From Streptomyces adelaidensis (GTDB taxonomy: Bacteria; Actinomycetota; Actinomycetes; Streptomycetales; Streptomycetaceae), in NCBI RefSeq assembly GCF_016598475.1, contig NZ_JAEMUX010000051.1, positions 1 through 64,000 of the forward strand: a stretch of DNA of 64,000 nucleotides, in the 5' to 3' direction. A program made the position numbers and the translations under genes. Positions 1 to 8,517 of the stretch are shown here, piece after piece (within the stretch, counting starts at the first letter, position 1; each line of letters starts with the position of its first letter). The notes below the pieces were generated by a model. It was not told where the DNA came from. It was given only the letters and a program-made list of their open reading frames with translations, and did not search any database.

Positions 1-93
1 GGTCTTGCCCCCGGTTTCCGTCCCGGCCGCATGCCGTTTGACCTGCGAGATCACGGCAGGGACGGCAGGGACGCTCACCGGGGGAGGCGGGGC

Positions 94-1356
94 TCAGCCC
101 GAGGCTGGGGTGGTGGGTTCGGCGTTCACTGAGTGAACGGTGGGGCAGTAGCGCCGCCACGCATCGAGGAACTTGTTGCGCGTGTAACCCTTGCGCTGGG
201 TGCCGTCGGCGAGTCGGACGTTGCCGGGCCTGATGTCGAAGGCGCGCAGCAGCGAGCCGAGCTCACGCGGACCCAGCCCCTTGCGACCCCACTCCGCCCA
301 CGGGCCTTCCAGGTCCTGGCGCAGGTGGTGCAGGAGTTCGTCCGTGGAGAGGCTGTCGACCTCGCGCTGGGCTACGAAGACCCGGCGGATGTCGGCCAGG
401 ATCCGCGCTGAGCTGGGGTGGTCCTCCTCGGCCGCCACTTCGGCCGCCACCATCTCCGCGCACGCCGCGCGGGCGAGGCGGGGCCAAGGGCCGGCGGCCA
501 GGTCGGCGACGATCACCAGAGGCTCCCAGGTGTCGGCGGCGCGGTCCTCCACCGGCATCGCCGGTTCCATGTCGGCGGCCTCGTCGAGCAGCGGCCGGGC
601 CCAGGCGGCGATGCGGTCGCGCAGGTCGTGGAGGGCAGGGATGTCGCGGCGCGAGCGGAACGGCTTGACGCTCTCACCCTCGGCCCGGCGCCGCATCCGG
701 ATGACCACCGACCGGTCCATGATCGTGTCGGGCAGGTCGCCGATGCCCGCGAGGGCGGCCATGGCGAAGGTGGCGAACCGGTGCGGGGTGTGGTCGTTGC
801 CGACCACCCGGGTCACGTACCGGTTGCGCTGGTGACCGGCGTTGAGCAGGCCGCGCATCTCCTCGTTCTTCTCCGCCTGCTTCGGCGTGCCGAAGATGGT
901 GTCCGCCTCATCCACCAGCAGGGTGGGCGGCTCCTCGGTGATGGACCGGAAGACCGCCGCCGGGGTGGTGTTGATGGTGAGCATCGGCTCGTGGACCGTC
1001 TCGGTGAGCACGTCCAGCAGCCGCGACTTGCCACAGCGCTTCGCCGGCCCCACCACCGCCAGACGCGGGGCATGCTGCCACGCGGGCTGCAGATGCGTCG
1101 CCGCCACCCACAGCGTGACCGCGTCCAGCGCCTCCGGCGAGGGCAGGATCACGAACCTGGCTATCTTCGCGCGCAGTTCGTCCAGCAGCGCCGAGCCCGG
1201 TGTCGGCTCCGGATCCAGGGGTGTGTCCGAGGGCGCGGCGGCTTCGACCGGCACGGTGTCCTCGGGTTCGCGCTGGTCGGGGTTGCCCGGCACCGTGACC
1301 AGCGGCCAGGCGGCGGTACCGGGCGCGGAATAGGGCTCGGGTGTCGTAGGTTGCAC
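94..1356 (-). CDS. DUF3631 domain protein of an integrative element (P-loop ATPase/replication-like)
   Basis: Predicted 420 aa. A P-loop-like stretch GPAKRCGKSRL lies at residues about 103-113 and a Walker B-like TLLVDEAD at about 145-152, followed by a region typical of DUF3631 proteins, which accompany actinobacterial integrative elements and plasmids. A replication or DNA-handling ATPase role is inferred from that association and is not proven. I chose the GTG at 1356 because AGAGGAG sits about 7 nt upstream. Longer readings to 1701 run through the hairpin array and overlap the xis-like gene. It lies downstream of that gene on the same strand, with a 266-nt leader that holds the 24-bp hairpin repeats. 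The residues before about 60 are proline/acid-rich and probably disordered. Confidence 0.78.
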   Translation of the reverse strand: MQPTTPEPYSAPGTAAWPLVTVPGNPDQREPEDTVPVEAAAPSDTPLDPEPTPGSALLDELRAKIARFVILPSPEALDAVTLWVAATHLQPAWQHAPRLAVVGPAKRCGKSRLLDVLTETVHEPMLTINTTPAAVFRSITEEPPTLLVDEADTIFGTPKQAEKNEEMRGLLNAGHQRNRYVTRVVGNDHTPHRFATFAMAALAGIGDLPDTIMDRSVVIRMRRRAEGESVKPFRSRRDIPALHDLRDRIAAWARPLLDEAADMEPAMPVEDRAADTWEPLVIVADLAAGPWPRLARAACAEMVAAEVAAEEDHPSSARILADIRRVFVAQREVDSLSTDELLHHLRQDLEGPWAEWGRKGLGPRELGSLLRAFDIRPGNVRLADGTQRKGYTRNKFLDAWRRYCPTVHSVNAEPTTPASG

Positions 1357-1442
1357 AGGGCGGCTCCTCTTCTGCGGCAACCGGGCATCGCTGGCCCGGT
1401 GCGCGCGGATCGTTCGTTGGATGCGGGCGGCGGGGTTTCCCG

Positions 1443-1539
1443 AGCCTCCGGCGTTGCCGCGCCGGAGGCTCGCTGCGTTCAGAGACTGAACACTCGCTCT
1501 GTCCCGAGACGGGACGCTCGCGTTGTTCCCCGAGGGAAC
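1443..1539 (-). repeat. Array of hairpins with 24-bp period
   Basis: Three perfect 15-bp palindromes (6-bp stem, 3-nt loop) start at 1477, 1501 and 1525, exactly 24 bp apart: GTTCAG-AGA-CTGAAC, GTCCCG-AGA-CGGGAC and GTTCCC-CGA-GGGAAC. The spacers are similar (CTCGC core). A fourth spacer copy (1468-1476) borders a longer hairpin with a 10-bp stem (1443-1452 with 1461-1470). The stems differ in sequence but each pairs with itself. The array lies in the leader between the xis-like gene and the DUF3631 gene. Confidence 0.9.
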
Positions 1540-1622
1540 ACGGACAGTACGTTCACGCCCGTCGACAGTCCAGCATTTCTGTGTCAGCTCAGCGCAGAAC
1601 TGTCTGCTACGCTGCCCCGCTT

Positions 1623-1862
1623 TCACGCCGCCAGCCCGAGCAGCTCCAGCAGGTCTGCGGTCACGACCCGGTAGGCGTTGCCGAGCCGCAGCACCTTGCA
1701 CGGATACTCGCCCCGCTTCGCCAGCTCATATCCCTTGCTCCGCCCCAGCCCCAGTGCTCGGTTGCTCGTATCCAGGTCAACAGCCACAGGCAGGGCGATC
1801 AGCTCTTCCCGGCTCATCCCCTTCGAGCCCTTCGACTGCCCGTTCGTCGCGTCTTCGCGCAT
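1623..1862 (-). CDS. Small HTH protein, excisionase (Xis)-like
   Basis: 79 aa. The core ALGLGRSKGYELAKRGEYP followed by LRLGNAYRVVTADLLELLG is the winged HTH of the MerR/excisionase class found next to tyrosine integrases in actinomycete integrative elements. The likely role is DNA bending at the attachment sites during excision. AAAGGGG lies 9 nt before the ATG. It is transcribed divergently from the XRE regulator with a 96-bp gap, and it is the upstream gene of the DUF3631 protein. It has no long acidic or effector extension, which argues against a full MerR regulator. Confidence 0.82.
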   Translation of the reverse strand: MREDATNGQSKGSKGMSREELIALPVAVDLDTSNRALGLGRSKGYELAKRGEYPCKVLRLGNAYRVVTADLLELLGLAA

Positions 1863-1946
1863 ACAGTGCGCCCCTTTCGGTACAGCCCTCGGCGAACGTG
1901 CCCATCACATCCGGCTCCAGGCGGGTACCAACCATCATGCGCAAGC

Positions 1947-1966
1947 TACTGTGTCTTCATGACACA
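1947..1966 (+). promoter_or_regulatory. Leaderless promoter and palindrome over the start codon of the XRE regulator
   Basis: TACTGT at 1947-1952 is a TANNNT -10 hexamer placed exactly so that transcription would begin at the A of the ATG (1959). The 17-bp sequence TGTGTCTTCATGACACA (1950-1966; TGTGTC/GACACA arms) covers this start. Both point to a leaderless mRNA and a possible autoregulatory operator. No clear -35 box is visible. Confidence 0.6.
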
Positions 1967-2639
1967 ACGCCGTATGGATGCTGATGAGGACGACTTCCCG
2001 GAGTGGGCAGATCGGATCAAGGCCAACGTGGCCGGCGAAGTCCGGCGCAGAAGGAAGGAGATGGGATGGAGCGCACAGGACTTGGCGGACCGGTGCGAGC
2101 AACTCGGGCATCCCATCCCGCGCAACGTGATCGCCAACATGGAGTCTGGCCGTCGGGCCAATCTGCCGCTCGTGGACGTCATGGTCCTGGCGGCAGCCCT
2201 GGAGACGTACCCGGTCTGCCTGATCTTCCCGGTCGGTTACGTCGAGGAGACCCAGGAACTCCCCTTCCAGCACCTCATCCCCACCTGGGACGCGCTACGG
2301 CACTTCACCGGTGAAGAGGAGGTGCCGATGTACGACGCGGGCCTGGTCCCCGACTTCGAGCGCCACGCCAGCCTCGTACAAACCGCCCTCGCCGCCCTCG
2401 AAGAGGAAGAACAGGCCCGGTTCGCGGCCAAGACGGCCACCAGCCGCGCCCAGCAGGAGGAAGCCGAGCGCAAGCGGACCAAGTACGCCGACCAGACCAT
2501 CTCCGCCAAGTACAGCCTCCGCCACCTCCGTCGCGAGCTCCGCGAGGAGGGCGCCACCCCACCCCATCTGCCACCCGCACTGGGCGACGTAGACCCGCCC
2601 GATGAAGAACCCAACACCACCCCGGAGGAACGCGTTTGA
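1959..2639 (+). CDS. XRE-family transcriptional regulator of the integrative element
   Basis: 226 aa. An N-terminal XRE/Cro-type HTH spans residues about 12-80 (VRRRRKEMGWSAQDLADRCEQ, IPRNVIANMESGRR). A long Glu/Arg-rich, probably helical region follows (about 125-190). The start was placed at the ATG that matches a leaderless promoter; the upstream open frame is non-coding leader. Its TGA overlaps the TTG start of the integrase (TTGA), so the two are translationally coupled. The position between Xis and Int suggests it controls excision or maintenance genes. The target and effector are not visible. Confidence 0.85.
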   Translation: MTQRRMDADEDDFPEWADRIKANVAGEVRRRRKEMGWSAQDLADRCEQLGHPIPRNVIANMESGRRANLPLVDVMVLAAALETYPVCLIFPVGYVEETQELPFQHLIPTWDALRHFTGEEEVPMYDAGLVPDFERHASLVQTALAALEEEEQARFAAKTATSRAQQEEAERKRTKYADQTISAKYSLRHLRRELREEGATPPHLPPALGDVDPPDEEPNTTPEERV

Positions 2640-4231
2640 AAGGCTCCACCCACCGCCGCTGCTACTGCCGCGACCCCAAGACCGGCAAACCGCTCGGCAA
2701 GAAGTGCCCCCAGCTCTCCAGCCGCAAGCACGGCGCATACTCCATACGCCAGGAGCTCCCGCCCCACGAGGACGGCACCCGTCGCTCCTTCAGCCGAGCT
2801 GGCTACGAGTCCCTGAAGGCCGCCCAGGCGGACCTCGACCACGTCCGCTCCCTGCTCGCCCTGGCGGACAAGGACGACCCGGACAGCCTCCAGCGCCTCG
2901 TCGCGATGCTGGAGGAGGTCGCGGTCGAGAAGGCCCCGCTGCCGGCCATCGAGGAGACCCGACGCCGTCTGAGGGCGGGTCTCGCTCTTCGTGGCAGCCT
3001 CACCGTCGGCGAGTGGCTCGACCAGTGGTTCGCCGCGAAGAAGCGCCGCAAGACCACGCTCAACGGCTACGCCTCCCACATCCGCGTCCATCTGAAGCCC
3101 CGCCTCGGGCACGTACGCCTCGACCGCCTCAACGTCGGCCACCTGGTGGAGATGTTCGACGCGATCGCCGACGAGAACGAGGTGATCGCGGCCGAGAACG
3201 AAGCCCGCCGTGAGCAGATCGCCCGCTGCAAGCCGAGCAAGCCCGGTCGCCCCGTCGGAGCCGAGCGCCAGCTGCTCGCGGCCGAACGGGCCAAGCTGGC
3301 GGAGATGAAGCCGTTCCGGAAGTCAACCGGCCCGGCCAGTCGTCAGGCGATTCGCCGCACTCTCCGCGCGGCCCTCAACTCCGCGATCGCCCAGCAGCTG
3401 ATCACCTTCAACCCGGCCTCCCACGTCGAGTTGGACTCCGGCAGGCGCCCGAAGCCCCTCCTGTGGACGAACGAGCGGGTCCGGCGGTGGCGCGAGACGG
3501 GCGAGATGCCTGGCCCGGTCATGGTATGGACCCCGCAGCAGTTCGGCGCCTTCCTCGACGCCGCCGAGGGCGACCGCCTGTACGCGATCTTCCCTCTCAT
3601 GGGTACGCGCGGCCTCCGGCGGGGCGAGGCAGTCGGCCAGGACTGGCACGAGATCGACCTCGACGCCGGCCTCATCACCCCCGCCAAGGAGATCGTGGTG
3701 GACGGCTGGGACCCCTACGAGTCCGAGCCGAAGACGGACGGCAGCGCGAACACGATCGCGCTCGACAGCATGAACATCGCCGCCCTGCGCGACCACAAGG
3801 CCCTCCAGGAGAAGGAGCGCAAGGAGTGGGGCACCGCCTGGCAGAACACCGGAAAGGTGTTCACCAAGGAGGACGGCTCCTGGCTCCACCCGGAGACGGT
3901 CTCGGAAGCGTTCCGCCGCATCCTGGCCACAACCGACCTGCCACCCATCACCCTGCGGGACCTTCGTCACGTCGCCGCGACGCTCACGCACGGAGGGGGC
4001 GGCGACATCCATACGGTGAAGGAGACCCTGCGCCACTCCACCATCACGCTGACCTCGGACACGTACACGAGTCTGCTCCCTGAGCTGGACCGTGAAATAG
4101 CGGAGAAGGCGGCGAAGCTGATCCCGCGGTCTCGTCCGGTAGCCATCGAACCGTCGGCCTCAGCCGCAACCGATCCGCAGGCCGCGGACACATCCGCTCA
4201 CGCTTCGCGCACGCAGGGCCCCGAAAGCTGA
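2636..4231 (+). CDS. Tyrosine-type site-specific integrase
   Basis: 531 aa from a TTG start preceded by GGAGGA. It has an N-terminal arm-binding region, a SAM-like core-binding domain near residues 120-260 with a Lys/Gly-rich insertion, and a C-terminal catalytic domain. Visible catalytic positions are R328 (TRGLRRGE), R444 and H445 (LRDLRH), H467 (LRHS) and the nucleophile Y477 (SDTYTS). The first His of the usual H-x-x-R box is Arg (R441). The protein integrates and excises the element, most likely at the tRNA-Lys gene to the right. The 3' end of the gene has a diverged copy at about 7980-8060. The C-terminal tail (AADTSAHASRTQGPES) is outside the catalytic fold. Confidence 0.93.
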   Translation: MKGSTHRRCYCRDPKTGKPLGKKCPQLSSRKHGAYSIRQELPPHEDGTRRSFSRAGYESLKAAQADLDHVRSLLALADKDDPDSLQRLVAMLEEVAVEKAPLPAIEETRRRLRAGLALRGSLTVGEWLDQWFAAKKRRKTTLNGYASHIRVHLKPRLGHVRLDRLNVGHLVEMFDAIADENEVIAAENEARREQIARCKPSKPGRPVGAERQLLAAERAKLAEMKPFRKSTGPASRQAIRRTLRAALNSAIAQQLITFNPASHVELDSGRRPKPLLWTNERVRRWRETGEMPGPVMVWTPQQFGAFLDAAEGDRLYAIFPLMGTRGLRRGEAVGQDWHEIDLDAGLITPAKEIVVDGWDPYESEPKTDGSANTIALDSMNIAALRDHKALQEKERKEWGTAWQNTGKVFTKEDGSWLHPETVSEAFRRILATTDLPPITLRDLRHVAATLTHGGGGDIHTVKETLRHSTITLTSDTYTSLLPELDREIAEKAAKLIPRSRPVAIEPSASAATDPQAADTSAHASRTQGPES

Positions 4232-4323
4232 GCAACGGCTGAGGCGGCCGAAGCCGACCCTCGCGCGGCGTATCAGGCCAGGGACGATCCCCTCCCGTCT
4301 CCGGCAGCAGCCGGACCGTGAAT

Positions 4324-7300
4324 TCACCGGCTCGGGAGAAGAAAGCCCTGCCGTTCGTCCTCGGTGAGTTGCCGGAAGACGCGTGCACGAGCCGAGCCGA
4401 GCAGGGTGTCGAGATCTGTGGACGGCTCCCAGATCCTGACGGTGCGGTCGCGGGAGACCGTGGCCAGGAGCGAGCCGTCGGGGTGCCAGGCCAAGCCGTT
4501 GACCTGATCGTCATGGACTCCGATCACCTTCAGCTCCTGGCCGTCGGCCGGGTTCCACAGCCGGATGGTCCGGTCCCAGGACGCGGTGGCGAGACAAGCG
4601 CCGTCGGGAGACCAGGCAACACCCTGGACCCGTTCCCGGTGGCCGGTCATGGTGTGGAGTTCGGTGCCGGTGAAGGGGTCCCAGATACGGACGGTGTTGT
4701 CCCGGGAGCCAGTGGCGAGCCGCTGTCCCTCGGGAGACCAGGCGATGCTCCACGCATAGTCCGTGTGACCGTGGAGCGTTGTCGCAAGGGTTCCCGCTTC
4801 GACGTCCCAGACGCAGAGCGCCCTGTCCGTCAACGACGTGGCGAGATGGCGGCTGTCGGGAGACCAGACGGCGCCACCGAGCCAGTGGTCCCGGCCTTGG
4901 AGCACCATGAGTTCGGCGCCATCCGCCGCGTTCCACAGGCGAGCGGTACGGTCCCGCGAGGTCGTGGCGATCCGCGTGCCGTCAGGCGACCAGGAGGCGC
5001 TCGTCACCTCGTCACGGTGCCCGCGAAGCAGGAAGAGTTCGGTCCCGTCGCCGACGTTCCAAACGGTTGCGGTACCTCCTTGGGAAACCGTGACCACCCG
5101 TGTGCTGTCGGGGGACCAGGCCACGCCGGTCACGTCCCCTGCATGTCTGAGGGACGCCACCGCCGAGCCTCGGGCGACGTCCCAGATCACTGCCGTACCG
5201 TCCTGGGACGCGGTGGCGAGACGGGTGCCGCACGGGGCCCAGGAGACGTTCACGACCGATCCCTTGTGGCCGAGAAGGGCGCTGCTCTGTCCGCCGGGCG
5301 CGGTGCTGTCCCAGACGGCGACGGTCCGGTCGCGGGAGACGGTGGCTATCCGAGAGCCGTTCCAGGCAATGCCGTTGATGCTGTCGGTGTGACCGGGCAG
5401 CAGTGTCTGCTCGTCGGTGTCCAGGTCCCAGATGAGGGCTGTACGGACTTCGTCGCCCACGGCAAGACGCCGTCCGTCGGGGGACCACGCGACGCAGCTC
5501 AGTTTCTCCCTGCATTCCAACTGCTTCAGCAGCGATCCCGTACCAGGGGTTCCCGGAGGGGGGTCGACCTCGGCGACGGCCGAGACGAGGACCATGCGGT
5601 CCTCCGACACCGAGGCGAGCAGCCGACCGTCGGGCGACCAGGCCACAGCCGAGACCCCGGCCCTGTGCCTGGCCAGAGCGGCGGCTTCGCGGCCGGTGGC
5701 CACGGACCAGACACGCACCGTTCCGTCGTCCGACGCACTGGCGACCTTCCCCCCGTCGGGAGACCACGCCACATCCCACACGGTCCGCTCGTGGCCGGTG
5801 AACCGGGCCACCTCCACCGAGTTCGCCACGTCCCAGAGCCGCACGGTGCGGTCACCGCTCGCCGTGGCCAGCCGTTCCCCTTCCGGTGCCCACTCGATGC
5901 TCTCGATCGCCTCGCCATGACCGGTGAGCAGACGGGCCTCGGTCCCGGTCTCGACATCCCACACAGTGGCGGTGCCGTCCCGGGAGCCGCTCGCGAGATG
6001 CTTCCCGTCGGGCGACCAGGCCACCGACTGCACGCGGTGACCGCCGCCACCGGGCATGAGGATGACGGGATCAGCGGACCGCTCGGTGTTCCAGACCCGG
6101 ATCGTCCCGTCGTCGGAGCCGGTGGCCAGGCGGGCTCCATCGGGTGACCAGGCAACAACGTTGATGTCCTGCCCGTGGCCGCGGAGGACCGCCCGTACCC
6201 GAGAGGCGTTGAGGGCGGTGTGCAGCGCCTGCTGGGCGGCCGAAGTAGGGGCGCACTCCTCAAGAGCGGCGAGCGCACCCAGGAGCGCCAGCTCCGGATC
6301 ACTTGTGGCGATCTCCATCGCGCGGGCGGCCACCGCGTCGGCGAGCCGCTCCAGGGACGCTCGGTCCAGACGGGTGGAGCACTCCAGGAACTCGGCCACG
6401 AGCGGCACATTGGCCAAGAAGCCGTCCGCCTCGTCCACCCATTGGCGCGCCACGCGCAACCGCTCGCCGTTCAGCAGGTACGCCTCTTGGCGGGCCGAGC
6501 GCTCCCAGTCCCGTGCCCACCGTTCCAGCTCCGTACGGTGGCGAAGCTCCTCCGTACGGGCCGCGACAGCCTGGCGCAGCGGCGGCCACTGTCGGAACAG
6601 CGCCTCATGGGCGACGTCCAGCACGCCGTCGGCGCCGGTGAGCAGCCGGCCGGCGACGAACGCCTCGGCCACGGCGCGCTCCCGCTCCGTGAGGTGTCCG
6701 CGTTCGACGCGGCGGCGGGTCGGCTCGCCGTGCTCCATGGTGACGAACTTCAGCAGGGTCGTCAGTACCGGAGCGTCCCCGTCCGACGCCCGCAGCTCCG
6801 CGGTGATCCGGTCGGCCTGTTCGGACAGCGTCCCGGCGACACCGCCCAGACTGCGGTAGTCCTCCGCCGTCACGGTGCCGCCCGCGCCCACCCGCAGATA
6901 CAGCTCCTGGAGCGTGTACGCGAGCAGCGGCAGCGCGTCGCCGCCTCCGGCGTCGTCCACCATCACAGCGGTGACACCTGGTGCGAAGGCCATGCCCGCG
7001 CACGCGGCCGGTTTCTCGATCACCTGCAGCAACTCCGGACGTCCGAGCACTCCCACCACCGTCGGTTGCCGCACCAACTCGGCGTGCCCGCTCTCCAGGA
7101 AATCCGTGAGGAAGTCCGACCGCAACGTGGCCACCACCCACAGCAGCGGATCCGCGGCGATCGCATCCCTGATCAGGGAGAGGAAGGTCTCCCGCTCCTG
7201 CTCCCCGCTCAGCGTGAAGATCTCCTCAAGCTGGTCGATGACCAGCAGCAGCGGCACGGCCCGCCCACCCCGCACGGCACGCAGCCGGTCCGCACACCGC

Positions 7301-7902
7301 CTCAGACCCGCCACGCCCACCGCCAACTCCGTCCGCACCTGCTCGACGGTCATGTCCATCCGCGTCGCGGCCAGACTCGACGCCAGGCTGGTCAGTGGAT
7401 CGGTACCCGGCGCGCAGGGAGGCACGATCTCCCAGTGCCCTCGCCGCCGTCTGAGAGCCGGGAGCAGCCCGGCCGACACCAACGAGGACTTCCCGCTGCC
7501 GGAGGGGCCGATCACGCCGACGAACCGGTGCGCACGAGCTGGTACGGAGGGATGCAGCCTGCCGACGAGATCCCTGATCTCCGAGTCCCGGCCGAAGAAC
7601 ACGCCGGCGTCGTCTTCGGTGAATGCCTCCAGACCGGGATAAGGCGGCTGCGTGGCATTCCACTGCCGCCGGATCGAGGCGGGGCGCTCCAGGAGATACA
7701 GCCACACCTGCCCCGCGACCAGAAGCACGAGCGCGAGCACGATCAGCGGGACCGACCACTCCCGCAGCACACGCAGTCCCCAGGGCGCGGTATCCGTGTC
7801 GTCAGTGGCGTAATTGGTCGCGATGCCCAGCAGAGCACCGACCAACATGATCAGAACATCTGCGACAAGTCTGACCGGACGACGATCCACCCTTGCCCCC
7901 AC
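4324..7902 (-). CDS. Membrane-anchored STAND NTPase with 14 WD40 repeats
   Basis: 1192 aa. Two N-terminal hydrophobic segments (about 12-30 and 51-71) precede YPGLEAFTEDDAGVFFGR (88-105), the hallmark entry to nSTAND1 NTPase domains. Walker A is GPSGSGKSS (132-140) and Walker B is LLLVIDQLEEIF. A helical region follows, then fourteen WD40 repeats from about residue 571 to 1160 (GH...WSPDG...LATGS.DGT.RVW), enough for two seven-bladed propellers. STAND proteins are ATP-driven sensor switches, and several bacterial ones are antiphage. A sensing role is therefore plausible, but no effector domain is visible. Start GTG at 7902; the ribosome site is weak. It sits as cargo between the integrase and the tRNA-Lys attachment site. 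Confidence 0.88.
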   Translation of the reverse strand: MGARVDRRPVRLVADVLIMLVGALLGIATNYATDDTDTAPWGLRVLREWSVPLIVLALVLLVAGQVWLYLLERPASIRRQWNATQPPYPGLEAFTEDDAGVFFGRDSEIRDLVGRLHPSVPARAHRFVGVIGPSGSGKSSLVSAGLLPALRRRRGHWEIVPPCAPGTDPLTSLASSLAATRMDMTVEQVRTELAVGVAGLRRCADRLRAVRGGRAVPLLLVIDQLEEIFTLSGEQERETFLSLIRDAIAADPLLWVVATLRSDFLTDFLESGHAELVRQPTVVGVLGRPELLQVIEKPAACAGMAFAPGVTAVMVDDAGGGDALPLLAYTLQELYLRVGAGGTVTAEDYRSLGGVAGTLSEQADRITAELRASDGDAPVLTTLLKFVTMEHGEPTRRRVERGHLTERERAVAEAFVAGRLLTGADGVLDVAHEALFRQWPPLRQAVAARTEELRHRTELERWARDWERSARQEAYLLNGERLRVARQWVDEADGFLANVPLVAEFLECSTRLDRASLERLADAVAARAMEIATSDPELALLGALAALEECAPTSAAQQALHTALNASRVRAVLRGHGQDINVVAWSPDGARLATGSDDGTIRVWNTERSADPVILMPGGGGHRVQSVAWSPDGKHLASGSRDGTATVWDVETGTEARLLTGHGEAIESIEWAPEGERLATASGDRTVRLWDVANSVEVARFTGHERTVWDVAWSPDGGKVASASDDGTVRVWSVATGREAAALARHRAGVSAVAWSPDGRLLASVSEDRMVLVSAVAEVDPPPGTPGTGSLLKQLECREKLSCVAWSPDGRRLAVGDEVRTALIWDLDTDEQTLLPGHTDSINGIAWNGSRIATVSRDRTVAVWDSTAPGGQSSALLGHKGSVVNVSWAPCGTRLATASQDGTAVIWDVARGSAVASLRHAGDVTGVAWSPDSTRVVTVSQGGTATVWNVGDGTELFLLRGHRDEVTSASWSPDGTRIATTSRDRTARLWNAADGAELMVLQGRDHWLGGAVWSPDSRHLATSLTDRALCVWDVEAGTLATTLHGHTDYAWSIAWSPEGQRLATGSRDNTVRIWDPFTGTELHTMTGHRERVQGVAWSPDGACLATASWDRTIRLWNPADGQELKVIGVHDDQVNGLAWHPDGSLLATVSRDRTVRIWEPSTDLDTLLGSARARVFRQLTEDERQGFLLPSR

Positions 7903-7979
7903 CTCGACGGATCACCAACGTGCCGCCGACTCTATGCACACGCGTTCGCCGTCGACCAGCAACCGCCGGACGCGGACGG

Positions 7980-8117
7980 CCGATCCCCAGGCCACGGACA
8001 CATCCGCTCACGCATCGCTCACGCAGAACCCCGGAAACGCCACAGCGCCCGACCCGACCGAAGTCGACTCGGACGCTGCACTGCAGGTCAGAAGGGGTAT
8101 CCCCCACCCGCGAACCG
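7980..8117 (+). pseudogene. Relic of a second integrase 3' end next to the att site
   Basis: The sequence from 7981 matches the end of the integrase gene (from about 4171), sharing CATCCGCTCACGC and flanking blocks. It translates as DPQATDTSAHASLTQNPGN, against DPQAADTSAHASRTQGPES at the end of the intact integrase. The similarity fades after about 60-90 bp. No catalytic residue remains. It suggests an earlier related element at this tRNA, or a duplication when the WD40 gene was gained. Confidence 0.6.
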
Positions 8118-8190
8118 TAGGCCCTGTGGGACTCGAACCCACAACCAATGGATTAAAAGTCCACTGCTCTGCCAATTGAGCTAAGGGCCC
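8118..8190 (-). tRNA. tRNA-Lys (TTT anticodon)
   Basis: A 73-nt cloverleaf on the minus strand. The acceptor arm is GGGCCCT/AGGGCCT with a G-U at the first pair, the discriminator is A, the anticodon loop is CTTTTAA, and the T arm contains GGTTCGAGTCC. No CCA is encoded. Its 3' side faces the integrase and the integrase relic, making it the probable attB of the element on the left. Confidence 0.95.
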
Positions 8191-8517
8191 AGGCGATGTT
8201 GCCTACCCGAGCATAGCCGGACGTGGCCGGGACTCCGATCGGGTATCGGGGTCCCGGCCGCGTCGGGGGGCCGCAAAAAGGGCCGCCGTAGAACAGAACG
8301 GGCGGAAGATCGGCGGAAGTCGGGGGAGTTGGCTGGGGTGCGGGGCGCGGTCCCCGTCCTCGTGGTGGGGCAGCGGCGCGTGTGCGGTCGGGTAGCGGCG
8401 CGCGATCGGACCGCGCGCCCGACCTCGCCGCACCCGCCCCTCACCACCTGGCACCCCACCACCTGGCACCCCACCCCACCCCACTCCACCCCACCCCACC
8501 CCACGCCCCGCCCCGCC
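8191..8517. other. Gene-free region with C-rich repeats
   Basis: I see no credible coding region in these 327 bases. From about 8437 to 8518 the plus strand is a near-pure C/A tract (repeated CCACCTGGCACCCC, then CCCCAC units), so the minus strand is G-rich and could form G-quadruplexes. The tract directly follows the stop of the permease gene on the minus strand. Confidence 0.6.

Noticed and set aside
1443..1539. Reading the 24-bp hairpin array as part of the DUF3631 protein (8-residue repeats)
   Set aside because: A GTG at 1356 with a good ribosome site lies downstream, the longer frame overlaps the xis-like gene, and the stems co-vary in a way that favours structure over protein sequence.
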